64,000 nucleotides of DNA from CAVXGU01 sp963761615 (GCA_963761615.1 CAVXGU010000004.1:620001-684000); one strand, 5' to 3'; counted from the first letter of the stretch, positions 43,130-52,950 are shown. Notes: generated from the letters alone by a model not told the origin. Program-made: numbers and translations.

Positions 43130-45546
43130 CGAAGACGCTCTCACGCGGACTGTTGCAGCGCATGAACGCCTACTGGCGCGCGGCCAACTACCTGTCCGTG
43201 GGCCAGATCTACCTGATGGACAACCCCCTCCTGAAGCGGCCGCTCACGCCGGCCGACATCAAACCGCGCCTGCTGGGCCACTGGGGGACGACCCCCGGAC
43301 TGAACTTCGTCTACGTCCACCTCAACCGGCTGATCACCGAACACGACCTCGACCTGATCCTCATCGTCGGCCCGGGTCACGGCGGGCCGGGGATCGTCGC
43401 GAACACGTACCTCGAGGGCACCTACAGCGAGCTGTACCCGAACGTGTCGTGCGACGAGCCGGGCATGAAGCGGCTGTTCACGCAGTTCTCCTTTCCCGGC
43501 GGCATCCCCAGCCACTGCGCGCCCGAGACGCCCGGGTCGATCAACGAGGGCGGCGAGCTCGGGTACAGCCTCGCCCACGCGTACGGCGCGGCCTTCGACA
43601 ACCCCGGTCTCTTCGTGACGTGCATCATCGGCGACGGCGAAGCGGAAACCGGCGCCCTGGCCACGAGCTGGCACTCGAACAAGTTCTTCAACCCGGCGCG
43701 GGACGGCGCGGTGCTCCCGATCCTCCACCTGAACGGCTACAAGATCGCGAACCCGACGGTGCTCGCCCGGATCGGCCGCGACGAGCTCGGCCGCCTCCTG
43801 ACCGGCTACGGGTACGAGCCCGTGTTCGTCGCCGGCGACGACCCGATGGCCGTGCACTCGCTGCTCGCCGACGCCCTGGATCGCGCGCTCGACCGGATCC
43901 GGGCGATCCAGTCGGCGGCGCGCGCCCGCGGGTTCAAGCGCCGCCAGGCCTGGCCGGTCGTCGTGCTGGAGACGCCGAAGGGCTGGACCGGACCGAAGAT
44001 CGTCGACGGCCTCCGCGTCGAAGGGACGTTCCGCGCCCACCAGGTGCCCCTCGCCGAGGTGCGGACCCGGCGGTCGCACTTGAAGATGCTCGAACGGTGG
44101 ATGAAGAGCTACGAGCCGGCCGAGTTGTTCGACGACCACGGCGCGCCCGATCCGCGCCTGGCCGAGCTCGCGCCGAAGGGGGACCGACGGATCGGCGCGA
44201 ACCCGCACGCCAACGGCGGACGGCTGCTGCGCGACCTGCGCATGCCGGACTTCCGGACCTATGCCGTCGAGGTGGGCGCGCCGGGGACGACCCGCGCCGA
44301 GGCGACGCGCGTGGCCGGCGGGTTCCTCCGGGACGTGATGCAGGCCAACTGGGACGCGCGGAACTTCCGCGTCTTCGGTGCCGACGAGACCGCCTCGAAC
44401 CGGCTCAGCAGCCTGTTCGACATCACCAGCCGGACGTCCACCGCCGAGATCCTGCCCGGCGACGACCACGTCTCGCCCGACGGCCGCGTGATGGAGGTCC
44501 TCAGCGAGCACCTCTGCCAGGGCTGGCTCGAGGGCTACCTGCTGACCGGTCGGCACGGCTTCTTCTCGTGCTACGAGGCCTTCATCCACATCGTGGACTC
44601 GATGTTCAACCAGCACGCCAAGTGGCTGAAGGTGACGCGGGGCATTCCCTGGCGGCGGCCGATCGCGTCGCTGAACTACCTGCTGACCTCGCACGTCTGG
44701 CGGCAGGACCACAACGGTTTCAGCCATCAGGACCCCGGCTTCCTCGACCACGTCGTCAACAAGAAGGCCGACGTCATCCGGGTCTACCTGCCGCCCGATG
44801 CGAACACGCTGCTCTCCGTCGTCGATCACTGCCTGCGGAGCCGGCACTACGTCAACGTGATCGTGGCCGGCAAGCAGCCCGAGCTCCAGTGGCTCGACAT
44901 GGACACCGCCGTGAAGCACTGCACGGCCGGCGTCGGCGTGTGGGAATGGGCGAGCAGCGACCGCGGCAGCGAGCCCGACGTCGTGATGGCGTGCGCCGGC
45001 GACGTGCCGACGCTCGAGACGCTCGCGGCCGTCGAACTGCTGCGGCAGCACCTGCCCGCACTCAAGGTGCGCGTGGTGAACGTGGTGGACCTGATGACGC
45101 TGCAGCCGCACAGCGAACACCCCCACGGGCTGAGCGATCGCGACTTCGACGCGATCTTCACCATCGACAAGCCGATCATCTTCGCCTTCCACGGCTACCC
45201 CTGGCTGATCCACCGGCTGACCTACCGCCGGACGAGCCACGCGAACCTCCACGTCCGGGGCTACAAGGAAGAGGGCACGACGACGACGCCTTTCGACATG
45301 GTGGTGATGAACGACCTGGACCGCTTCCACCTGGCGGGCGACGTCATCGACCGCATTCCCGGCCTGGGCGCCCGCGCCGCCTACGCGAAGCAGTTCCTCC
45401 GGGACAAGCTGCTCGACCACAAGCAGTACGTCCGGCAGTACGGGGAGGACATGCCCGAGATCCGGAACTGGGTCTGGCAGGCGGCCGCGCCGGCCGGCAG
45501 GACGCGGCGTGCCGCGCGCGGCCGGACGCGGCGGACCGGGCGATGA
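43126..45546 (+). CDS. xfp: Xylulose-5-phosphate/fructose-6-phosphate phosphoketolase
   Basis: The 806-residue thiamine-diphosphate enzyme splits xylulose-5-P or fructose-6-P to acetyl-P plus glyceraldehyde-3-P or erythrose-4-P. The TPP/Mg block IIGDGEAETGALATSWHSNK and the phosphoketolase blocks GPGHGGPGIVANTYLEG, HLNGYKIANPTVLARI and SHVWRQDHNGFSHQDPGF are all present. Length is normal. The ATG at 43126 overlaps the preceding stop (ATGA). The product acetyl-P is the substrate of the acetate kinase encoded 7 kb downstream on the other strand. Confidence 0.96.
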   Translation: MTKTLSRGLLQRMNAYWRAANYLSVGQIYLMDNPLLKRPLTPADIKPRLLGHWGTTPGLNFVYVHLNRLITEHDLDLILIVGPGHGGPGIVANTYLEGTYSELYPNVSCDEPGMKRLFTQFSFPGGIPSHCAPETPGSINEGGELGYSLAHAYGAAFDNPGLFVTCIIGDGEAETGALATSWHSNKFFNPARDGAVLPILHLNGYKIANPTVLARIGRDELGRLLTGYGYEPVFVAGDDPMAVHSLLADALDRALDRIRAIQSAARARGFKRRQAWPVVVLETPKGWTGPKIVDGLRVEGTFRAHQVPLAEVRTRRSHLKMLERWMKSYEPAELFDDHGAPDPRLAELAPKGDRRIGANPHANGGRLLRDLRMPDFRTYAVEVGAPGTTRAEATRVAGGFLRDVMQANWDARNFRVFGADETASNRLSSLFDITSRTSTAEILPGDDHVSPDGRVMEVLSEHLCQGWLEGYLLTGRHGFFSCYEAFIHIVDSMFNQHAKWLKVTRGIPWRRPIASLNYLLTSHVWRQDHNGFSHQDPGFLDHVVNKKADVIRVYLPPDANTLLSVVDHCLRSRHYVNVIVAGKQPELQWLDMDTAVKHCTAGVGVWEWASSDRGSEPDVVMACAGDVPTLETLAAVELLRQHLPALKVRVVNVVDLMTLQPHSEHPHGLSDRDFDAIFTIDKPIIFAFHGYPWLIHRLTYRRTSHANLHVRGYKEEGTTTTPFDMVVMNDLDRFHLAGDVIDRIPGLGARAAYAKQFLRDKLLDHKQYVRQYGEDMPEIRNWVWQAAAPAGRTRRAARGRTRRTGR

Positions 45547-47228
45547 CGGCCGCGGGTTCGGGCGTGAGCCCGCTGGCGGGGACACCGCCCGACGCGGCGA
45601 TGCTCGTGGACGTCTCGAAGCTCGTCGCCGCCTACTTCGACGAGCGGCCGGACCCGGCCATCGAGGCGCAGCGCGTCGCCTTCGGCACGTCCGGGCACCG
45701 CGGCTCGGCGTTCGCCCGTTCCTTCAACGAGTGGCACATCCTCGCGATCACCGAGGCGATCTGCGAGTACCGGGCCGCCCACGGGATCGACGGTCCGATC
45801 TTCGTGGGACGCGACACGCACGCGCTGTCCGAGCCGGCGTGGACGAGCGCCCTCGAGGTCCTCGCGGCCCACGACGTCCCCGTGATGGCGTCGGCGCGCG
45901 ACGAGTTCACGCCGACGCCGGTGGTGTCGCATGCGATTCTCACCTACAACCGCGGCCGGAGCCGCGGGCGGGCCGACGGCATCGTCATCACGCCGTCGCA
46001 CAACCCGCCCGAGGACGGCGGCTTCAAGTACGATCCGCCGCACGGCGGGCCGGCCGGCGCGCAGACGACGTCGTGGATCCAGCGCCGGGCCAACGAGCTG
46101 CTCGCCGCCGGGCTCGCCGGCGTGGTGCGGATGCCGCTCGAGCAGGCGCGGCGCGCCCCGACCGTCCACCGCCACGACTTCCTCGACGCGTACGTGGCCG
46201 ATCTGGGGTCGGTGCTCGATCTCGACGCCGTCCGCGCGTCCGGGCTGCGGATCGGCGTCGATCCCCTCGGCGGCGCCGGCGTCCACTACTGGGCGCCGAT
46301 CGCCGAACGCTGGGGCCTGGACCTGACCGTGGTGAGCGATGTCGTGGATCCGACCTTCCGGTTCATGACGCTCGACTGGGACGGCCGCATCCGGATGGAT
46401 CCGTCGTCGCCGTACGCGATGCGGCGGCTCGTCGGCCTGAAGAATCGCTTCGACGTCGCCTTCGCCTGCGATACGGATCACGACCGTCACGGCGTCGTCG
46501 CGCCGAGCGTGGGGCTCGTCCCGCCGAACCACTACCTGGCGGTCTGCATCCACTACCTGTTCGCGCACCGCGACGGATGGGGACGCGATGCGGCGGTCGG
46601 CAAGACGCTCGTCAGCAGCACGATGATCGACCGCGTCGCGGCGGCGCTGGGTCGCCGGGTCGTCGAGACGCCCGTCGGATTCAAGTGGTTCGTCGACGGC
46701 CTCCTGGACGGATCGCTCGGGTTTGCCGGAGAGGAGAGCGCCGGCGCCACGTTCCTCCGGCGCGACGGAACCGTGTGGACGACCGACAAGGACGGGATCG
46801 CCGCGGCGCTGCTCGCAGCCGAGATCACGGCGCGGCTCGGGCGGGATCCGGGCGACGTGTACCGGACGCTCACCGAGACGCACGGCGCACCGGCGTACGC
46901 CCGCATCGAGGCGGAAGCCACGCCGGAGGAGAAGAAGCGCCTCGCCTCGCTGTCGCGAGCCGACATCGCGGGCGACACGCTCGCCGGGGAGCCGATCCTG
47001 CAGGTGCTGACCGACGCGCCGGGTGACGGCCAGCCGATCGGCGGGGTGAAGGTGACCACGGCGAGCGGATGGTTCGCCGCGCGGCCGTCGGGGACCGAGG
47101 ATGTGTACAAGATCTATGCGGAGAGCTTCCGGGGAGCAGCGCATCTGGAGGCGATTCAGACCGAGGCGCGGGCGATGGTGACGGCGGCCCTCGCCCGTGG
47201 TGCGGGCGCCGCGGCAGGAGAGCGATGA
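45543..47228 (+). CDS. pgm: Phosphoglucomutase (alpha-D-glucose phosphate specific)
   Basis: The 561-residue enzyme interconverts glucose-1-P and glucose-6-P. The phosphoserine loop GIVITPSHNPPEDGGFKY, the Mg2+ loop CDTDHDRHG, the sugar-binding loop PVGFKWFVDGLLDG plus GEESAGATF, and the phosphate-binding RPSGTEDVYKIYAESF are all intact and in order. The first 40 residues match the usual E. coli-type Pgm lead (AFGTSGHRGSAF). The start overlaps the phosphoketolase stop (ATGA). The Mg loop reads DTDHD where E. coli has DPDYD. It channels glucose-1-P made by the next enzyme in the operon. Confidence 0.95.
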   Translation: MTAAGSGVSPLAGTPPDAAMLVDVSKLVAAYFDERPDPAIEAQRVAFGTSGHRGSAFARSFNEWHILAITEAICEYRAAHGIDGPIFVGRDTHALSEPAWTSALEVLAAHDVPVMASARDEFTPTPVVSHAILTYNRGRSRGRADGIVITPSHNPPEDGGFKYDPPHGGPAGAQTTSWIQRRANELLAAGLAGVVRMPLEQARRAPTVHRHDFLDAYVADLGSVLDLDAVRASGLRIGVDPLGGAGVHYWAPIAERWGLDLTVVSDVVDPTFRFMTLDWDGRIRMDPSSPYAMRRLVGLKNRFDVAFACDTDHDRHGVVAPSVGLVPPNHYLAVCIHYLFAHRDGWGRDAAVGKTLVSSTMIDRVAAALGRRVVETPVGFKWFVDGLLDGSLGFAGEESAGATFLRRDGTVWTTDKDGIAAALLAAEITARLGRDPGDVYRTLTETHGAPAYARIEAEATPEEKKRLASLSRADIAGDTLAGEPILQVLTDAPGDGQPIGGVKVTTASGWFAARPSGTEDVYKIYAESFRGAAHLEAIQTEARAMVTAALARGAGAAAGER

Positions 47229-49759
47229 GCCACCCGATGGACACGACGAGGGCGCCAGGGCCGTTCCGGTCCGACGCGCTCACCGAGCTGGCCCTCGACC
47301 TGCGGTGGTCGTTCAACCACGCCGCCGACGCGGTGTGGCGCCGGCTGGACCCGGTGCTCTGGGACCTGACGCACAACCCGTGGTTCGTGCTGCAGACCGC
47401 GTCGCACGCGCGCCTCGAGGAGGTCGCGGGCGACGCCGACTTCCAGCAGCTCATCGCCGACGTCGTCCGCGAGAAACGGCAGGCGACCGAGTCGCCCGGG
47501 TGGTTCGGGAGGACCTATCCAGAGGCTTCGCTCGCGCGCGTCGCCTACTTCAGCATGGAGTTCATGTTGACCGAGGCGCTGCCAATCTATTCCGGCGGTC
47601 TTGGCAACGTGGCGGGCGACCAGCTGAAAGCCGCCAGCAACCTCGGCGTTCCGGTCGTGGGCGTGGGCCTGCTCTACCAGCAGGGGTACTTCCGGCAGAC
47701 GCTGGACGCGCAGGGCCGCCAGCAGGCGCTGTACCCGTTCAACGACCCGGGCCAGCTGCCCATCCGTCCGCTGCGGGACGCGACGGGGGAGTGGATGCGG
47801 TTTCCCATCGCATTCGGCGGCGCGGACGTGTGGATTCGCGTGTGGCAGGCGCAGATCGGCCGCGTGCGCCTCTACCTGCTCGACACGAACGATCCGGCGA
47901 ACACCCCGTCGAGCCGCGGCATCACGAGCGAGCTGTACGGCGGCGACGCGGAGTTGCGCCTCAAGCAGGAGATCGTGCTGGGCATCGGCGGGTGGCGCGC
48001 GCTGTGCGGGAGCGGACCGGCGCCGGACGTCTGTCACCTGAACGAGGGGCATGCCGCCTTCGCCGTGCTGGAGCGGGCGCGCACCCACATGGCGTCCGGC
48101 GGGCAGTCGTTCGAGCTCGCGCTGGCGGTGACGCGCGTTGGCAACCTCTTCACGACGCACACGCCGGTCGACGCGGGGTTCGACCGCTTCGCCCCCGATC
48201 TGATGGCCCGGTATCTGGCGGCGTACGCGGAGCACGATCTCGGGATCGCGTTCGACGATCTGCTCGCCATGGGACGACGCGATCGCACCGACGCCCGTGA
48301 GCCGTTCAACATGGCGTACCTCGCCGTCCGCGGCAGCGGTGCGGTCAACGGCGTCAGCCGGCTGCACGGTGAGGTGAGCCGCCGGATCTTCCAGCCGCTG
48401 TTCCCGCGCTGGCCCCGCGCCGACGTCCCCGTCGGGTACGTGACCAACGGCGTCCACATGCCGTCGTGGGATTCGGCCGACGCAGACCGGCTGTGGGAGT
48501 CGACCTGCGGCAAGGAGCGCTGGCGCTGGACGATGCCCGACATGGAACAGGAGTTCCGCCACGTCACCGACGAGGCGCTGTGGCAGCTCAGGACCGACTC
48601 CCGCGGCGCCTTCGTGGCGTACGTGCGCGAGCGGCTCGCCCGGCAGCTCGCGGAGCAGGGCGCTCCGGCCGTCGACGTGGCGAACGCCGGGCGGATCTTC
48701 GAGCGCGACGCGCTCACGATCGGCTTCGCGCGCCGCTTCGCGTCCTACAAGCGGCCGAACCTGCTGCTGCACGACCCGGATCGGCTGGCGCGGCTCCTGT
48801 CGGACCGCCAGCGGCCCGTGCAGCTGGTGGTCGCCGGCAAAGCGCATCCCCAGGACGCCGTCGGCCAGGCGCTCGTCGCGGAGTGGGTGCGCTTCATCGC
48901 GCGGCCGGACGTGCGCGGGCGGGTCGTCTTCCTGGCGGACTACGACGTGCTCATGGCCGAGCGCCTCGTCCAGGGGATCGACCTCTGGATCAACACGCCC
49001 CGGCGGCCCTGGGAAGCCTGCGGCACGAGCGGCATGAAGGTGCTCGTGAACGGGGGGCTGAACTGCTCGGAGCTCGACGGCTGGTGGGCCGAGGCCTACA
49101 CGCCCGAGGTCGGCTGGGCGATCGGGGACCGCCGCGAACACGACGAGGATCCGGCGTGGGACGCGTCGGAGGCCGACGTGCTGTATGCGCTGCTCGAGGG
49201 CGAGATCGTCCCGGCGTTCTACGATCGGGACGCGCGCGGCATCCCGGCGCACTGGGTGGCGCGGATGCGCGAGAGCATGGCGCGGCTCACGCCGGCGTTC
49301 TCCGCCAACCGGTCGGTCCGCGAGTACACCGAGACCCGCTACCTGCCGCTCGCCGCCGCGTATCACGCACGCGCGGCGGACGCGGGCGAGGCCGGTGCGG
49401 CCCTGCTGACCTGGCGCACGGCGCTCGAACGCAGCTGGGCGGCGGCGAGGTTCACGAGCCGCGAGGTCGACACCGCCGACGGCCATCACACGTTCCGGGT
49501 CGGCGTCGACCTCGGCGGGCTCGATCCGGACGGCGTTCGCGTCGAGCTGTACGCGGAAGGCGGCCCGGGGGACGAGCCGGCCCGCGTGGTCTTGCCGCGC
49601 GCCGCGCCCGGTGGTCACGACGGCCGCCCGCTCTACGTCGGTTCGGTTCCGGCCTCGCGGCCGGCCAGCGACTTCACGCCGCGACTCGTGCCCCATCGGG
49701 CCGGCGCGTCGATCCCCCTGGAGGCGCCGCTGATTCTCTGGGATGATCGAGGCCGATGA
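47225..49759 (+). CDS. glgP: Alpha-glucan (glycogen) phosphorylase, DUF3417 type
   Basis: The 844-residue enzyme releases glucose-1-P from glycogen or maltodextrin. It belongs to the bacterial short type, with an N-terminal DUF3417 domain (LALDLRWSFNHAADAVWRRL). The phosphorylase core follows: YFSMEFMLTEALPIYSGGLG, HLNEGHAAFAVLE and TTHTPVDAGFDRF. The PLP region is ACGTSGMKVLVNGGLNCSEL with its Lys. The start overlaps the Pgm stop (ATGA). Together with Pgm and phosphoketolase it forms a direct glycogen-to-acetyl-P route. Confidence 0.95.
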   Translation: MSHPMDTTRAPGPFRSDALTELALDLRWSFNHAADAVWRRLDPVLWDLTHNPWFVLQTASHARLEEVAGDADFQQLIADVVREKRQATESPGWFGRTYPEASLARVAYFSMEFMLTEALPIYSGGLGNVAGDQLKAASNLGVPVVGVGLLYQQGYFRQTLDAQGRQQALYPFNDPGQLPIRPLRDATGEWMRFPIAFGGADVWIRVWQAQIGRVRLYLLDTNDPANTPSSRGITSELYGGDAELRLKQEIVLGIGGWRALCGSGPAPDVCHLNEGHAAFAVLERARTHMASGGQSFELALAVTRVGNLFTTHTPVDAGFDRFAPDLMARYLAAYAEHDLGIAFDDLLAMGRRDRTDAREPFNMAYLAVRGSGAVNGVSRLHGEVSRRIFQPLFPRWPRADVPVGYVTNGVHMPSWDSADADRLWESTCGKERWRWTMPDMEQEFRHVTDEALWQLRTDSRGAFVAYVRERLARQLAEQGAPAVDVANAGRIFERDALTIGFARRFASYKRPNLLLHDPDRLARLLSDRQRPVQLVVAGKAHPQDAVGQALVAEWVRFIARPDVRGRVVFLADYDVLMAERLVQGIDLWINTPRRPWEACGTSGMKVLVNGGLNCSELDGWWAEAYTPEVGWAIGDRREHDEDPAWDASEADVLYALLEGEIVPAFYDRDARGIPAHWVARMRESMARLTPAFSANRSVREYTETRYLPLAAAYHARAADAGEAGAALLTWRTALERSWAAARFTSREVDTADGHHTFRVGVDLGGLDPDGVRVELYAEGGPGDEPARVVLPRAAPGGHDGRPLYVGSVPASRPASDFTPRLVPHRAGASIPLEAPLILWDDRGR

Positions 49760-51804
49760 CAACGCCACCCACCGAGAAGAGCCCCGTCACGTCGAAGCAG
49801 ACGCCGGGCGCGCCCCGCGGGCCGCGCGGCGCCCCCCCGCCGCGGACCCCGCCGCCCACCCCGCCGGCGGGGAAGGGCCCCCAGCCCCCGCGCATCGGTC
49901 CGCTGACGTGGCTGCTGTTCCTGCTGCTCATCGTCTGGAACATCTGGTCGTTCCTGCCGAACCAGAACGCGGGCGTCCAGCTGCCGTACAGCGCCTTCGT
50001 CGCGCAGGTCGAGGGCGGCAACGTCGCGCGGGTGCACATCGAGGGCGACGCGATCAGCGGGAGCTTCGCGAAGGAGATCACCTGGCCGCAGCCGGCCGGG
50101 GCGAGCGGCGGCACGCCGCCGGCGGCGTCCCAGGGCGGTGGTGAATCGCAGGCGGGCAGCGCGCCGGCGCCGCAGAAGTACACCTCGTTCCGCACGACGT
50201 TTCCGAGTGTCGTGGGGGACACCTCGCTGATGCCGCTGCTCCAGTCGCATCACGTGGTCATGGACGTCCAGGCGCCGTCGGAGCCGTGGTTCACCCTGCT
50301 GCTGACCAACGGCCTGCCCATATTGCTCATCATCGGCTTCCTCGTGTGGATGGGACGGCAGGCCGCCAAGAGCCAGCAGGGGATGTTCGGGTTCGGACGC
50401 ACCCGCGCGAAGCGCTACTCGCCGGACCGGCCGAAGGTGACGTTCGCCGACGTCGCGGGCGCCGACGAGGCGAAGGCGGATCTCACCGAGGTCGTCGACT
50501 TCCTGCAGCACCCGGGCAAGTACCTCGAGATCGGCGCGAAGATCCCGCGCGGTGTGCTGCTCGTCGGCCCGCCTGGAACGGGCAAGACGCTGCTGGGGCG
50601 CGCCGTCGCCGGCGAAGCGGGCACGCCGTTCTTCAGCATCAGCGGGTCGGAGTTCGTGGAGATGTTCGTCGGCGTCGGCGCGAGCCGCGTGCGGGACCTC
50701 TTCACGCAGGCCAAGGCCGCCGAGCCGTCGATCGTGTTCATCGACGAGCTGGATGCCGTGGGGCGCCGGCGCGGCGCGGGTCTCGGCGCGGTGAACGACG
50801 AGCGGGAGCAGACGCTCAACCAGCTGCTCGTCGAGATGGACGGATTCGACGAGCGCCAGCAGGTGATCATCCTCGCGGCCACCAACCGGCCGGACGTGCT
50901 CGACCCGGCGCTCCTGCGCCCGGGGCGCTTCGACCGCCAGGTGGTCGTGCCGCTGCCGGACTGGCGCGGCCGCGAGGGGATCCTGCGGATCCACACGCGG
51001 CACCTCCATCTCGCCGAGGGCGTGGATCTCCAGCGCCTCGCGCGGACCGCCACGGGCCTCAGCGGCGCCGACCTCGCGAACCTGTGCAATGAGGCCGCGC
51101 TCCACGCGGCGCGCCAGAACCGCACCGAGGTCGCCATGGACGACTTCGAGCAGGCCTGGGACAAGATCGTGCTGGGCGCGGAGCGGTCGACGGTGCTGAC
51201 GCCGCGGGATCGGCGGATTGTCGCCTATCACGAGGGCGGACACGCGGTGGTGGCCTGGCTCACGCCGGGCGCCGATCTCGTCCGCAAGGTGACCATCGTG
51301 CCACGCGGCCGCGCGCTCGGCGTCACCGAACAGCTGCCGACCGAGGACCGCTACAACATGAGCCGGACCGAGCTCCTCGCGCGGATCGACGTGATGCTCG
51401 GCGGGCGCACGTCCGAAGCGCTGGTGATCGGCGACATCACGACCGGCGCCGAGAACGACCTGCTGCAGGCCACGCAGCTGGCGCGGCGGATGATCACGCG
51501 ATGGGGGATGGGCGAACTGGGGCCGGTCGCGTTCTCTTCGGAGGAGGAGCAGCCGTTCCTCGGCCGGCAGATCTCGCAGGGACGCGACTACAGCGAGGCC
51601 ACCGCGTCGCGCGTCGACCAGGAAGTGGAGCACGTGCTCGCCGAGCGCCAGGCCGGCGTGCACCAGCTGCTGGAGGGGGCGCGCCCCCGCCTCGACGCGC
51701 TGGCCGCCGCGCTGCTGAAAGACGAGACGGTCACGGGTGACGAGCTGACCCGCATTCTCGGACCCCGCCCGGGGCCGAGCGTGCCAAACGCCGTGGAGGG
51801 ATGA
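49756..51804 (+). CDS. ftsH: ATP-dependent zinc metalloprotease FtsH
   Basis: The 682-residue AAA+ protease has two membrane segments (LTWLLFLLLIVWNIW and LLLTNGLPILLIIGFLVW) around a periplasmic domain. Walker A is LLVGPPGTGKTLLGRAVAGE (about 271), Walker B is SIVFIDELDAVG, and the SRH region is followed by the zinc site HEGGH at His492. The usual HEAGH has Gly in place of Ala. An odd N-terminus of about 40 residues is Pro/Arg/Gly-rich (PRGPRGAPPPRTPPPTPP). The start overlaps the phosphorylase stop (ATGA). Sitting in a carbon-energy operon, it is probably a stress-linked paralogue rather than the housekeeping copy. Confidence 0.95.
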   Translation: MTTPPTEKSPVTSKQTPGAPRGPRGAPPPRTPPPTPPAGKGPQPPRIGPLTWLLFLLLIVWNIWSFLPNQNAGVQLPYSAFVAQVEGGNVARVHIEGDAISGSFAKEITWPQPAGASGGTPPAASQGGGESQAGSAPAPQKYTSFRTTFPSVVGDTSLMPLLQSHHVVMDVQAPSEPWFTLLLTNGLPILLIIGFLVWMGRQAAKSQQGMFGFGRTRAKRYSPDRPKVTFADVAGADEAKADLTEVVDFLQHPGKYLEIGAKIPRGVLLVGPPGTGKTLLGRAVAGEAGTPFFSISGSEFVEMFVGVGASRVRDLFTQAKAAEPSIVFIDELDAVGRRRGAGLGAVNDEREQTLNQLLVEMDGFDERQQVIILAATNRPDVLDPALLRPGRFDRQVVVPLPDWRGREGILRIHTRHLHLAEGVDLQRLARTATGLSGADLANLCNEAALHAARQNRTEVAMDDFEQAWDKIVLGAERSTVLTPRDRRIVAYHEGGHAVVAWLTPGADLVRKVTIVPRGRALGVTEQLPTEDRYNMSRTELLARIDVMLGGRTSEALVIGDITTGAENDLLQATQLARRMITRWGMGELGPVAFSSEEEQPFLGRQISQGRDYSEATASRVDQEVEHVLAERQAGVHQLLEGARPRLDALAAALLKDETVTGDELTRILGPRPGPSVPNAVEG

Positions 51805-52079
51805 CCATGAAGCGCATGCTGATCCTGGGCGGCGGCAGCGGCGAGTTCACGGGCGGCGGATCGCGGTCGGCGCGACCGCCTGGCCGTACCGCGGCCCGCC
51901 GGCGCCGTTCGAAGTCGCGTTCATGTCTCGAAGAACTCTCTCCTGCCGACCAGGACGCCGCCGCGCGGCTCGGCGAGGCGTGCGACGTGCTGCGAAGCCC
52001 CGAAGGCGCCGGCGCGCTCGAGCTGCTCGTCGCCGTGCTCCGGAGCCCGCGGACGGGCCAGGGGACGACCGCGCGGTGA
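51801..52079 (+). CDS. Short coupled ORF of unclear status, NDH-2-like first residues
   Basis: The 92-codon frame starts on an ATGA overlap with FtsH and ends on a GTGA overlap with the HAD gene, so it fits the operon perfectly. Its first residues (MTMKRMLILGGGSGEF) look like the FAD-binding start of type II NADH dehydrogenases, after which the match stops. The middle is an Arg/Ser-rich stretch of poor character. The end (LEELSPADQDAAARLGEACD) looks like ordinary protein. It may be a collapsed dehydrogenase gene kept for coupling, or an orphan small protein. Confidence 0.4.
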   Translation: MTMKRMLILGGGSGEFTGGGSRSARPPGRTAARRRRSKSRSCLEELSPADQDAAARLGEACDVLRSPEGAGALELLVAVLRSPRTGQGTTAR

Positions 52080-52753
52080 TCAGAGAGGAGGGCGGCGCGC
52101 TCTCGCTGCCGGCCGGCGACGTCGTCTTCCTGGTCGACGTCGACAACACGCTGCTCGACAACGACTTCGTCGAGCGCGACCTGCGCCGGCACATGGAAGA
52201 GGCGTTCGGCCCAGAGCGCGAGCGCAGCTACTGGCGCATCTTCGAGGACCTCCGGGCCGAGCTCGGCTACGCGGATTATCTCGGCGCGCTCCAGCGCTAC
52301 CGCGTCGAGCAGCCCCCGGATCCGCAGGTGCTCGACATCTCGCTCTTCCTGGTGAACTACCCGTTCGCCGATCGCCTCTACCCCGGCGCCCTCGAGACGG
52401 TCGCCGCCCTCGGCCGGCGCGGCCGCGTCGCGATCCTGACCGACGGCGACGTCGTGTTCCAGCCCCGCAAGATCGAGCGCTCGGGCCTCTGGGACGCCGT
52501 CTCGGGCAACGTCCTCGTCTACGTCCACAAGGAGCAGATGCTCGACGATGTCGAGCTCCGGTTTCCCTCGGAGCGCTACGTCGTGATCGACGACAAGGTC
52601 CGGATCCTCGCCGCGATCAAGCGGATCTGGGGCGAGCGCGTCACGACCGTGTTCGTGCGCCAGGGCCACTACGCGCTCGACGCCGCGGAGGTCGCCAGGT
52701 ATCCGCCGGCGGACGTCACGGTGGAGGGGATTCGGGACGTCGTGATGGGGTGA
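52076..52753 (+). CDS. HAD-superfamily hydrolase
   Basis: The 225-residue protein has the HAD nucleophile motif VVFLVDVDNTLLDND (DxDxT), motif II RVAILTDGD, a Lys in YVHKEQML and the acidic motif IV VVIDDKVRILAA. It has a helical cap in between (RDLRRHMEEAFGPERERSYW). The GTG at 52076 overlaps the preceding stop. It is the last gene of the plus-strand operon and is convergent with acetate kinase. A sugar-phosphate phosphatase would fit the neighbours but is only inference. Confidence 0.88.
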   Translation: MIREEGGALSLPAGDVVFLVDVDNTLLDNDFVERDLRRHMEEAFGPERERSYWRIFEDLRAELGYADYLGALQRYRVEQPPDPQVLDISLFLVNYPFADRLYPGALETVAALGRRGRVAILTDGDVVFQPRKIERSGLWDAVSGNVLVYVHKEQMLDDVELRFPSERYVVIDDKVRILAAIKRIWGERVTTVFVRQGHYALDAAEVARYPPADVTVEGIRDVVMG

Positions 52754-52805
52754 CGTGAGATGTCGTGATGTGGCGATTGGGCACCTTGCCCGTTGCCGCA
52801 CAGTC

Positions 52806-52950
52806 CCCAGCACGTTGCCGCGTCAGCGCCCAGCACGTTGCCGCGTCAGCGCCCAGCACGTTGCCGCGTCAGCGCCCAGCACGTTGCCGCGTCAACGCCC
52901 AGCACGTTGCCGCGTCAGCGCCCAGCACGTTGCCGCGTCAGCGCCCAGCA
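52806..52950. repeat. 23-bp tandem array, six full copies plus partial
   Basis: Units starting near 52808, 52831, 52854, 52877, 52900 and 52923 share CAGCACGTTGCCGCGTCAGC plus GCC, and one unit has GTCAACG. A partial seventh unit starts at 52946. A degenerate copy precedes at about 52785. The copies touch with no spacers. The array fills the space between the HAD gene and acetate kinase and covers the acetate kinase stop codon (52938-52940). Confidence 0.95.

Noticed and set aside
40574..43144. 850-codon antisense frame over the H+-ATPase
   Set aside because: Shadow of high third-position GC. The sense frame has all P-type ATPase motifs.
47156..49768. 870-codon antisense frame over glycogen phosphorylase
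   Set aside because: Same cause; no recognisable protein features, while the sense frame is a full GlgP.
52806..52950. CRISPR array
   Set aside because: Units of 23 bp touch each other without spacers, and no cas gene is in the window.
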